Source of the DNA: Whalleya microplaca
Taxonomy: Eukaryota > Ascomycota > Sordariomycetes > Xylariales > Xylariaceae
Assembly: GCA_022497155.1 (NCBI GenBank)
Contig: MU385786.1
Location: 1 to 64,000, forward strand
Length of the DNA stretch: 64,000 nt
Direction of reading: 5' to 3'
The translations under genes were made by a program, and so were the position numbers. Shown piece by piece: positions 1 through 9,104 of the stretch. Position 1 is the stretch's first letter. The number at the start of each line of letters is the position of its first letter. The notes under the pieces are model-generated. The model had not been told where the DNA came from. It saw nothing but the letters and a program-made list of their open reading frames with translations, and ran no database searches.

Positions 1-56
1 CCCTAGCAGCTGACAGCAGGTCAGCAGGTGACAGCAGGTCAGCTAGCCACAGCTAT

Positions 57-80
57 CAGCAGCAGCAGCAGCAGCAGCAG
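57..80. repeat. (CAG)8 trinucleotide repeat
   Basis: Eight perfect CAG units sit inside a longer CAG/CTGACAG-rich low-complexity stretch covering roughly positions 5-90. No reading frame worth calling runs through it. Confidence 0.9.
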
Positions 81-828
81 CTGACAGCCTCCCTTACTAC
101 TGAAGGTGGCATTCAAGTAATAAGGTGTATCAGGGTGTGTAAAAAAGTGTCATCCGATATCGTCGTCCATACAAATTGTATACGTGTCAATAGCTGGCTA
201 CATCCAGCCACATACCAAGCACAATCAGCTTGTTACCGTTGCCCATGTAAAATGGACAGGTTTGTATGCAAAAACATACAGTCTGGTATTTCTAGTGTTA
301 TCGCGCTCTGTGTTCCTGGTGTCCTGGTGTATAAAAAAAAGAAAATTCGTAAATCGTGAGTAACAAATGACGTGGATGTGATATATAGATAAAGCAGCTG
401 GCTGGCTATCGATCGAGCATATAGTTTAGTTCGATTTGTATGGGAGACAGGTGGCTATCGGACGGAATGAAATAGTCGCGCGCGATATGTCGGATGAAAA
501 TAAAGTGAGCTCGACAGTAGATATACTTCAAGTAGCTATTACTAGTGAATTCTGTGCCTCCGTAACTTATGGTACAACAAAAAGGACTGTTTTGCTCGAT
601 TAATCAGAAGGCGAAGAAGTTGAAGCCTGTCCGGGGGGGAGCCAAATGTCTTGGGACAGGGTGTCAGGGTGAAACGAAAGTGAGATATCAAGTCAAAATA
701 AGTGTATATTAGCTGCCAGAGCTATATGTGTGTGACTATCTGACTATCTTGTGATATCTGTTATAAAAAAGTGAAGGAGATGTGAGGGAAAAGGTCAGCT
801 AAATACAGGTATGTGATCCACTGTAAAT

Positions 829-890
829 TGCCCTGTGGAGTGCCCTGTGAATACCCTGTGGAGTGCCCTGTGGAGTGCCCTGTGACGTGG
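829..890. repeat. 12-nt minisatellite, about five copies
   Basis: A unit of the form ccctgtggagtg is repeated about five times in tandem. The second copy is altered and one base shorter, and the last copy ends differently. No gene overlaps it. Confidence 0.8.
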
Positions 891-2312
891 CTCCAGGGGG
901 CTTCTAGTGGCTCCTAAGCTGCTGTCAATACCCGTAATCCCCTGCCCCATTACATTATGACAATCTGCGTTGAAATAGCTCTGCGGGGCTAGTTACGACC
1001 CAATGTCTTGCTGCCGCTTATACGTAGATCAAGGGGCTCTGCTCCCTTCTAGCTTCACCTTACAACACTCAAGCCATTATACTCGCCACCTTGTCCTACG
1101 TTGATAAACTATTTTATTTGTTATTTTTTATGAAATGCAAATTTCTTCATGGCCAACCGATGTAACTCCGATTTGGAATGTAATAATGGAATTGTTGAAT
1201 ATATCAATATAGGCATTATGAAGAGTTTTGTGTTAGCAGGCCTCTAAAACGATGAGGCATGAAGTAAGCTTGGAGAAGGAGCAAGTAATCATTTTGTCTG
1301 AGCTCCGATTATAATGATTCGAATACAACCCGAAGCCTTGTAATATCACACTATCTTCAAACCCGGCCTAGGACGGGGGAGGATCAGCCAGAGCCTTGCC
1401 AGTGGAATAGGAAGGTCGACAGCAGATATAAAATAATATCTACGGGCTCAGATCCATATCCGGGAGAATAGATCATATAGCTAGATGAGCATACGAGGTC
1501 TTATGCATTGTCGCTACGTTGCCCTAGAAAGTCAGAGTAGCGTTCAGCGATCCTTAGGAGTTAGGTGCATTCGGTGGAATTTGGGGCTGAGGAGTCTTAC
1601 TGATTCTGTCAGTGCCATGCTGTTGGTAAAGGCAGTCGCATGACTGGCTGAGCCAACAGAAGAAAGAATGGAGGGAGCTCATTCCTCTTCATCCAGTGGT
1701 TATTGTGGCTTAGGTATGCATGTAGCACCTTAAAACTGATTTGCTGAATCCATATGTCATTGAAACGGAACTTGGTGGCCATGAGGTGGTCACGCAGACC
1801 AAAGCTTAGACTGAACAGGAATGCTTTCGGTGAATCAGCGAATATCGGCAGCATGCATACTTTGACGAATATAGATTTTAATACTCTTGTGTTATCACAG
1901 CGCCTCGGCGGCTTTTACCTTTGCTGAAATCAGGAAAGATTGAGATATTGCTCATCGGCTTCAATATCGGCCGAAGAAAAATCGAAGACATAGCCATACT
2001 ATATAGTGTATATATTTAGTCTCGTCTTGACTAGTCAGCAGACGGAAGACTCTTGATTTGCTCGATGGTAACACGAGCTATTATCTGGTCACACGTAGCT
2101 TGGTCGGCGCACATGAAAACAATGTTATCAAGAGCAATGATCATTACTTGATGACCTCTTTTTTTGCTGGGCGATATGTCCGTTACGAGCGAAGACTTGG
2201 AAAGTTAATTATCCGCTGTGTTGTCGCGTATGCAGAATCCTTTCCCGCGAGGCTTGACGGTGCGATGGCATATTCGCTGTAGGACAAGACATACTACGTG
2301 GTAGGCAATTCT

Positions 2313-2570
2313 TTAAATAGCATATGCCAAGGACTTGGCACCGGCATGTTGCTTCTGGTGATTGACCCAGCCCCGGATGTTGGCTTCGATGCATGCGGCA
2401 CAGCCACAAGTGTTGTCCCCAGTATTCGTATTGGGACAAGTTCTCGAGTTTTGCTGATGCTAGATTCACTGATCATCAAAGTAGATCTCTATTGTTAGCT
2501 GGGGCTTTTCTGTAGTTACAATCGGTTGCTCAGCCGTGCTTTGCTGTCTGCATTCCACCGTCTGCATCAT
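2313..2570 (-). CDS. Candidate tiny two-exon cysteine-containing protein
   Basis: On the minus strand an ATG at 2570 opens an exon to 2520. A possible 60-nt intron (2519-2460: GTAACT donor, GCTAAC branch site, TCTAG acceptor) joins it in phase to 2459-2313, giving 65 residues. Exon 2 contains a C-x8-C-x-C-x2-C arrangement (TCPNT, then CGCAAC). Read without splicing, the same frame is open except for one TGA and one TAG inside the proposed intron. It could therefore be an intact small gene, or a relic with two stops that are each one C-to-T change from a sense codon. There is no signal peptide. The family is not recognised and the composition could be chance. Confidence 0.3.
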
Positions 2571-2835
2571 CCAACAACAAGCTGAACATATTACTCACCA
2601 GCCTCATCTCAAGCTGTACTAACATCATGGGAGACGCATATATAAGCTTTATGAGCAACAGGCAAAACATAAGCATTCATCACGGCGTTCTCCATCCACT
2701 GCAGATCTTCATTAAACAACAACCACATCCTTCTTACACTTTGCTCTATCAGCTGCATATTCCTAATTCTTTATAATATTTGGGCCAGACTGAATTCCTA
2801 TCATCACTATCATAATTACTTTACCCATAATCAAT

Positions 2836-3573
2836 ATGTTGTCGACTATGAAAACTGCGACTTCCCTGGCCTGCCTCGCAGCAGTTGCCTTTGCCAATCC
2901 CATACACATTGATGCAACTAAGTTAGCATCACGCTGGGAAGACTGTCCAACAGGCGAGCAATGGTACACATGCGCCAATGGCTACAAGGGCTGTTATAGT
3001 GTAGACCCGTGTGCTCTCCCGCCTATCACCAGCACTACGCCTTCTGCTACGGCGGCCTGCCCTACCGGCACCGCCAAGGCCAAGGTCAACAAGCCTACTA
3101 TGTATAATTTGTATCCGGATCAACCGGACCTTTCTGAACCATCTGTTTCTCGCTTGGAGATTCGAGTTGGTAAGGATGTCACGCCTCTCAACCAAGTCGC
3201 CGTCTTCAAAGGCATCCCTGAAGGCGCAAAACACTGTACTATGGGTTGGTCTCAGGCTGACTCAGCACACCGCAACTTCTCGACCACTGGCAGTGGTCTC
3301 GTCACTTTGAATCAACTGACGGGATTCCCTGCTGATGGCGCGCCTGTGTCTTCCTCAAGCGTGGCAAAGTTCGAGGACCCGGCCGCGCCCAAGACATCTC
3401 CCGAGTTCACAAGATGGGACGAATCCGCTGAAGCTTCTGATCATACCAATGGCCAGGTGGATTGTAGCACGGAGATGTACTTCAAGATCTCGCCTGGCGA
3501 GGGGAACAACGAAGGTTATGTCTACCTGGATCAGGATGATAACAATGGGCTGTGGGTTCAATATACTTGCTAG
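2836..3573 (+). CDS. Secreted But2 C-terminal-domain-like protein
   Basis: Single-exon gene of 245 residues. The N-terminus is a signal peptide (a hydrophobic run ending near AVAFANP). A short cysteine cluster follows (CPTGEQWYTC, then CYSVDPC), then a Thr/Pro/Ser-rich linker. From about residue 90 the sequence resembles the fungal But2 C-terminal domain: it begins around YNLYPDQPD and includes VAVFKGIP, CTMGWSQ, LTGFP and a C-terminal VYLDQDDNNGLWVQYTC. In fungi this domain often sits on secreted or wall-associated proteins of unknown biochemistry. The ATG at 2836 is preceded by an A-rich context and gives the signal peptide directly. Exact function is unknown. Confidence is high that it is a gene and moderate for the family. 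Confidence 0.85.
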   Translation: MLSTMKTATSLACLAAVAFANPIHIDATKLASRWEDCPTGEQWYTCANGYKGCYSVDPCALPPITSTTPSATAACPTGTAKAKVNKPTMYNLYPDQPDLSEPSVSRLEIRVGKDVTPLNQVAVFKGIPEGAKHCTMGWSQADSAHRNFSTTGSGLVTLNQLTGFPADGAPVSSSSVAKFEDPAAPKTSPEFTRWDESAEASDHTNGQVDCSTEMYFKISPGEGNNEGYVYLDQDDNNGLWVQYTC

Positions 3574-4175
3574 AGGGATACTCGGTAATAGCGAAACATA
3601 GATGGATAGGTACCTAGGCCGGTGTTTTAGCATGCTTTGGAGTTCTGGATGAGGGTTCGCATGCCTGGTGTTATTACATTAGCTTTTTAGTTTGGATTAC
3701 ACCTGTTAGGAAGCATCAGTTTACTGTTTAATGTGTACTTCTGGTTCTTCAACGCCGTCTAAGCAGCCCTGTAATTTGCCTCGAACGTCGTGAATGAACA
3801 TAACTATAGGTTGTCACCATTAATAGCTTCCGCTATATACTTAGTATCGAGACAAGGGTAAAGAAAGCAATGATCCTGCAGCATCTGCAGGCATTACATG
3901 CGCATCTAGTTGATATTCAAGTATTTGATCTCTCGGCTGAAGTCATAAGAATAGGAATACATGTAATCTAGGAGGTATCAGTGAAGCTAGGATTGATTCC
4001 TAGTAGTGAAATTGATAGTTTACTACGAGCTCACCCGAGGTAGACGGATGTTGCAGAGTCGGGGAACATACGACTAGCTTGACAAAGAGCATGATGAATC
4101 TCAAGGTATAAGCGAGGATAAATTTGGTATTAGATACTAAATGAAAGTGCGCCAAGATATAACCCCTGTGGATTG
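3574..4175. other. 3' flank of But2 gene, no gene seen
   Basis: AT-rich non-coding sequence. A perfect small palindrome (CCTGCAG, 3-nt spacer, CTGCAGG) lies near 3875-3891. Nothing else stands out. Confidence 0.5.
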
Positions 4176-4476
4176 TCAATGCGGGTTCTTTCTTCCCTCT
4201 CCTCGACTAATCCGTACACAATACTGAATCAATAAACCGTAGCAAGCCTTGGAGAAACTGAGCGCGACTAGGTAAAGAGCCGGTCCATGCTGAAAGAATG
4301 CCGTACATAAGGTTATATAATGCTGGTCTATTTTTTCGCAGGCCTTTTGGAGTCTTGCGGTATCGAGCTCAGGACAAGCATGAAGTCTATGTACGATACC
4401 CCCTGACCCGGCTTGATCCATCGCATGCAGGGTGGCCTGTGTGTCCGTTGCTAGGGCAACGCTCTCTATGAATTCG
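4176..4476 (-). pseudogene. NRPS condensation-domain fragment (relic)
   Basis: The minus strand has an open stretch of about 100 codons resembling the first part of a fungal non-ribosomal peptide synthetase condensation domain. An ATDTQATL start is followed by DTARLQKACEKI, then a degenerate H-Y-x-x-L-C-T where H-H-x-x-L-R-T is usual, then FFQHGPALYLVAL. No HHxxxDG active-site motif, adenylation domain or carrier domain follows. A second minus-strand open stretch (4516-4698) contains FREHADVG, reminiscent of the late part of such domains. The natural family is thousands of residues long, so this can only be a remnant. The assignment rests on remembered family motifs and is tentative. Confidence 0.4.
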
Positions 4477-4699
4477 TATCAAATATGTTCGTTTGACTGA
4501 CTGAGCTGTCAAGACTCAAGAACGAGGTTTGATAGTGTTGAAGATTGCCGTACTCGGGTTACTAACGCGAGTTATTAGGCAGTCATTCGGAAGCTCTCCT
4601 TTGCAAGATGCTACACCTACATCCGCATGCTCCCTGAAGCGCACTGATTCGGCGATTGTATCAAGATACTGACTTCTTAATACCGCTGTCATATACAAA

Positions 4700-6058
4700 A
4701 CCTAATAAATAATCCTAATAATTGCATTTCGTCTAGTTCGCGATTAGTCGCGCCTCCACCGTAGGCCTCCACCGTCAAAGATGTAGGCTGCTCTCGCGCT
4801 TGGTCACTGAAAGGTTTTCTGGATGTACTTTATACCGTTTTGGGTATATTGGCATTTCATTGGATAATATATGAACTTTCATGCGGGTCGAAGGACCGTA
4901 ATCGCAGCAATTTCGTTCGAAAGGGGGCAATTATCAGCGACCGTAGGTGTGTTCAAACTACTGGAGAATCCTGTACGGCTGCCTCTTGCAAACAATGGAC
5001 TGGTCAGATATTACATGAGCAAAGGTCGCATTGATTATCACATTGCAGGGCTAAAGGTATAGGCGGTTTCTCCATGTATTCGTACGTAAGTTCTACCGAT
5101 TCAGAGGGTCTATTAATGACGGGCGGATGTTTAATATCTATATGCATCACCCAAAAGCTGCCCAAAGAAATCGTGAATTTTGTCACCAGACCTGAACTGG
5201 CCTGATCTACCCTAAGCTGCTGCTGCTGCTTTTGACAGAGCGGTCGGTGATCCTCCGCCCTGCCTGGGAGCCTCGTTCACGGCCACCACCCCGGCTAGAG
5301 CTGCCTTATGGATCCAGGTTACCAGTGAAAAACCTAACAGCAGGCCAACTGCGTCTGTTGAGCCTCATCTCTTCCGGGTGGCCTATGGGAACACATTCAT
5401 TGACAATTTTGAACGCCAACTGCATATGCGGATGACCATTACAACCAATCATTATTGATTTCATACCTGCATAATCAGGGACTCGGATTCATTGCAAACT
5501 AAGGACATAATAGCTACAATGTAGAATAAGGTGATTCGGAGTAAAAATACCAGGGCTACTAAAACACTGCTAGACGTCAGATATAACATGGGTCGGATCC
5601 AATCATATTGATATCTGCCTCTTAATTGCAATGACAACTATATAAGCACCTAGCACTAATCTCACCCCTGGCGGTGCTGACAAGTGTCGAATTCTATACT
5701 ATCTCACTGATGCTTAAATGTTGCCTGACCTGGGCAGGCAACTGAGCATTAGGTAGGCTGTCAACTCTACGAATCTGGCCTCGATGTTGATTTGAGGGTT
5801 GAGGACTGCCGTACAAGGCTCTGGTGAGCAATGTGTATATTTAACAGGCTATCCGCCTCTCTTACCTAGTAGGTGAACCTTGAGACAGTCAAACCTCATT
5901 ATTCCTGTTTCAGTCAAAGCATCATTATACCAATACCTAGTCTAGACAACTAGACTCTATATCCCCGTTCCATACATTATATCAATCGGGTTCCATTCCT
6001 AGCGTTATGTGTGCCAATCACCTCAAGATCCAAGACAAAGTACCGAGTCGAAGGAACT
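4700..6058. other. Intergenic region upstream of cinA-like gene
   Basis: No convincing gene. Small open frames around 4840-5435 have no protein-like features or splice extensions. The last few hundred bases are presumably the promoter and 5' leader of the gene starting at 6059. Confidence 0.45.
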
Positions 6059-6619
6059 ATGGCATCCAACCTCCAATACATTCCACCCAATACCGAAACC
6101 CTGAGCGATATCGCCACCGATGTGATTCGCCTGCTCCGCGCGGCTGGTGAGACCGTCGGCGTGGCCGAGTCTCTCACGGCGGGCGGCGTCATGGCGGCAT
6201 TGACTTCAATCCCGGGTGCTAGCGCTGCATTCCGCGGCGGAATCGTCGCGTACGCCACACCGCTCAAGCAACTTCTGCTCGATGTCGACAGTGCCCTTAT
6301 TGCCAAAGAAGGCGTTATCCATGCCGATGTTGCCGCGCAGATGGCCGAGGGCGCAAGGAGAGCAACCACATTCGACGGTGCCCAAACCACGTGGGGAATC
6401 GGGACCACGGGTGTGGCGGGCCCGGATACTCAGGACGGGAAGCCTGCCGGGACGGTCTATATCGGCGTGGCGGGCCCTGGGGCAGCTCGGGGGTGGGGCC
6501 CATTCTGTTTTCCTGGGTCAAGGGAACGAGTGCGTGAGGCAACTGTTATTGAAGCACTGTCGAGGTTAAGGGACGCGCTGGCCAAGAGACGTGGCGATGA
6601 TGGTGAAAGAACGAGGTAA
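6059..6619 (+). CDS. CinA C-terminal family, nicotinamide-nucleotide amidohydrolase-like
   Basis: Single-exon protein of 186 residues matching the CinA C-terminal domain almost end to end. It has TVGVAESLTAGG near residue 35, then FRGGIVAYAT, KQLLL, GVIHADVAAQMAEGARR, and TTWGIGTTGVAGPD followed by GKPAGTVYIGVAGP. In bacteria this domain deamidates nicotinamide mononucleotide to nicotinate mononucleotide in pyridine-nucleotide salvage. Fungi carry stand-alone versions that are less studied. An upstream in-frame GTG at 6011 would add 16 residues, but the ATG at 6059 is the natural start. The expected serine and lysine positions lie in the conserved blocks, so it looks intact. No neighbour is obviously related in function. 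Confidence 0.9.
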   Translation: MASNLQYIPPNTETLSDIATDVIRLLRAAGETVGVAESLTAGGVMAALTSIPGASAAFRGGIVAYATPLKQLLLDVDSALIAKEGVIHADVAAQMAEGARRATTFDGAQTTWGIGTTGVAGPDTQDGKPAGTVYIGVAGPGAARGWGPFCFPGSRERVREATVIEALSRLRDALAKRRGDDGERTR

Positions 6620-7512
6620 AGGATGGATAATATTGGAGTCGCCCGAGGATATTGTGATGATCACTATGTGAGAACTGCTCACTTCACCTGGGAAATATGT
6701 GCCTCTGTAGCTATTCCTATGCATAATTTGAAGCTTAATGCATTTAGCATTCTGTTTCTTTCCTGATCTAGTAGCATGGATCGCTCGTTCCCTATGGAGA
6801 AGCTCTGTCATAACAAGGTGGCTAATATAGCCCACCCTGTTGGTCTATATGTAGTTAAACCTCCCCCAACGCTCCTCAGGCTTAATTATTATTTAGTATT
6901 ACTTACAATTTCTCTTCTCTTCCAACACCTAGTTTACCAACACAAAGATCGCCATTCTGATATAACCATATCTCATTAGCCTCATAAGGTTACGTAGTTG
7001 AATAGTGTCCCGAGAATATCTTCGAAATTCATTCAATTGAACACAGTTCTGTGCTTCGTCATTGCTATCTAGTGAATCAATATTCGTGGTAATTGTGGGT
7101 TAGAGCTGCTGATACTTGACTTCGTAACGTAGATGTCGAGCCCCGGAAATAGGGGTTGATGTGCAAATCTAATATATTATTAACGGTATGACATATCAAT
7201 GGGTCTAAATGTTTTCCATAACTAGTTAAGGATTTTGTATAGGCATTGATCAATCCTGTATGGATGAGCATGGAATGGAGGTTTGGATTGTGACGTAGGC
7301 ACTTAATTAAACTAGAACAGCAAATCAAGGAAACACATCCTATAGGATGAGTCGCGGATTGGTGAGTATCACCCTCCATACGGGACAAGCCGTAAAGTAC
7401 ACAATCTTCCTTCTACTTAAAGCCCAACTCCCTTCATCTTGAACTCAAAATATATCACTGCCATACCCAGATTCTTCAACTCAACAAACTCATCGTAGCT
7501 AGAAAATTCAAT
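6620..7512. other. Intergenic, no gene seen
   Basis: AT-rich. A minus-strand open frame at 7077-7388 has a random-looking composition and is not called. The end of the stretch is the promoter and leader of the small peptide gene at 7513. Confidence 0.5.
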
Positions 7513-7991
7513 ATGCAGTTCTTCTATATCTTCACTCTAGTAGCTGGTATTTCCACGACTGCTGTTTCTCAGGTTAGTATATGAAATCACTTTCCTCAAA
7601 TATTCATTTAGAAGATGTTACTTCGAAGCTATATATCTTATTCACAACTAGTTACATCCCTAGAGAAACCCAGCAAGCGCCAGGATGAGTAATTGCTGAC
7701 TCCTGAATGCGTAATAGGATATTCCGAGTGGCTGGTTCCAATACTCAAGGAACCCTCCAGCAATCGTAAGTAAACTAACCATCTTCGTGAATCTCACCAG
7801 TCTTTCACGTGCATTTGCTGAATCAATTACAGGGCAAGCGCAGCGATGCTGCCATTGACTGTCCGGCTAGCTGGCCAGCTAGTTGCGGCGTGAAGGACGC
7901 TGTCCAAGTTTGTGCTGTAAGTCTATGCTGCAGTCGTCGAAATAGGCCCTGGCTAACGAGTTTTGTTCAGCTCAACCAATGTACAACATAA
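7513..7991 (+). CDS. Four-exon secreted peptide precursor with Kex2-like KR site
   Basis: Exons read as 7513-7572, 7718-7765, 7833-7916 and 7971-7991. All three introns (145, 67 and 54 nt) have GT..AG ends (GTTAGT, GTAAGT, GTAAGT donors) and all are phase 0. The product is 70 residues. Exon 1 is exactly a 20-residue signal peptide (MQFFYIFTL start, ending TAVSQ). Exon 2 encodes a 16-residue propeptide-like segment. Exon 3 starts GKR, a dibasic Kex2-type site, and exon 4 adds the last six residues. The part after KR is about 31 residues with four cysteines, enough for two disulfides. This layout is typical of small secreted effector-like or signalling peptides. The family is not recognised. 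It is too short and too intron-split to be found as one open frame, so transcript evidence would be decisive. Confidence 0.65.
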
Positions 7992-8488
7992 TATAGGAAG
8001 GAATCTGTTTATAGTGCACTTATTTAGTCAATGATTTTGTTGTAGTACATGGATTATGCAACAAATATTAATAAACTTCCGGTTGTATTATCATGACAAT
8101 ACGCATATTGAAGTATTGCGAAACCTATATATATATTAACGTGGGCTATTACGCCTCTGCACATCCAGAAGGAGGCGTAATAGTCAACGCTGGTAGACGA
8201 GCAATTTGGGCGTTATCTGTCTTCTCACTTTGGCAACAGCCAATCATGGTAGCAATTTATTTGCAAGAGAACTATATAAGGCAGAGATCTCAATTTATGA
8301 ACTAACTATCTATACTAGCAATTTGATACAAATAGTGGACGGTGTAGGATAAGTTTCGAGTGTAAGACTAAGATGTTTGAGATGTGGCATGTCATCCGCA
8401 TTAAAAACAATCTCCCATGCGACGGAAACAGGCAATCTTCCAACAATTCTTCACCAGCATGTTCCGTACTTCAAAGAGACTGAAATAC
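7992..8488. other. Between convergent small secreted-protein genes
   Basis: This stretch holds the stem-loop listed separately at 8146-8183. Otherwise it is AT-rich with no gene seen. The peptide gene (plus) and the eight-cysteine protein gene (minus) end toward each other across it. Confidence 0.5.
8146..8183. other. Perfect 12-bp inverted repeat (stem-loop)
   Basis: The arms CTATTACGCCTC (8146-8157) and GAGGCGTAATAG (8172-8183) are perfect reverse complements separated by 14 nt. Imperfect pairing continues outward for several more bases. It lies about 150 bp past the stop of the peptide gene, between two convergent genes. It could fold in the 3' ends of both transcripts, or be the remnant of a small inverted-repeat element. 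Confidence 0.75.
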
Positions 8489-9104
8489 TCAACAGTAGTC
8501 TTCAGGGTCGTTGTCGACATAGACGTGCTTGGTGTTGCAAGTGCCGGAATCGAAGAGCGCCGTTTCTACAAAGAGTTAGAAATGTTGTCGAAGGGGGTGG
8601 GTAAATGGGCTAATTACCATCTACGTCCAGGTCCTCAGCTGGGCTCCTGATTACCCCCTGGGTAGCTTCAGGGGTGAGAATATTCTCACATTCAATCTGC
8701 TTGTCGCCGCCATCGACTGCGCTGCCGGTAAAGACATCGATCTGCTTCGCGTCTGAGGATCTCTGAGGTTAGCGTAATGTCGTGTTTTCTCCATTATCTA
8801 AAAACTCACCACAGCTTGCACAGTCGTCTTCCCTGCGCAAATATTTCTTCAGGTATGGCGAGTAGATCGTCTCGCAGACCTGGTACTCGCCCCCAGCGCT
8901 TGCAAAAGTCACTGGATCGGCATAGGTGCCAATTCCGCCCGCTTCATAGTTCCGGCCTCCGCAATCGTGTGCTACCGCAATTGAACCCGCGGGGTCATTG
9001 TCCGGACTCCCGTAGAAGGTCACTTTTACGCCTGTCGTGATAGAGCAAGCGTATACGACACTAAAGCTGGCTAGCAGGGTCCAAAGGGCAACTGAGAGAT
9101 GCAT
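8489..9104 (-). CDS. Secreted eight-cysteine protein, DPBB/3D-like
   Basis: Three exons on the minus strand: 9104-8810, 8752-8618 and 8565-8489. Donors are GTGAGT and GTAATT and acceptors are CTCAG and TGTAG; the joins are phase-consistent and give 168 residues. There is an N-terminal signal peptide (MHLSVALWTLLASF start, cleaved near VVYACS). The mature part has eight cysteines, including DDCASC, and ends with a cysteine. The segment VTFYGSPDN, then GGRNYEAGG, GTYADPVTFASA and YSPYLKKYLR resembles fungal secreted proteins with a small double-psi-barrel or 3D-like core; this is a resemblance only. Reading through the second donor would stop after DVDGN at 145 residues, but the last exon is strongly protein-like and restores a C-terminal cysteine. 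Function is unknown, possibly effector-like. Confidence 0.75.

Larger units (their letters stand above)
1..2312. other. Gene-poor stretch
   Basis: Apart from the CAG repeat and the 12-nt minisatellite I see no convincing gene. Several open frames of 60-86 codons occur, but none has a protein-like composition, a plausible ATG context or splice signals that extend it. Confidence 0.5.
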
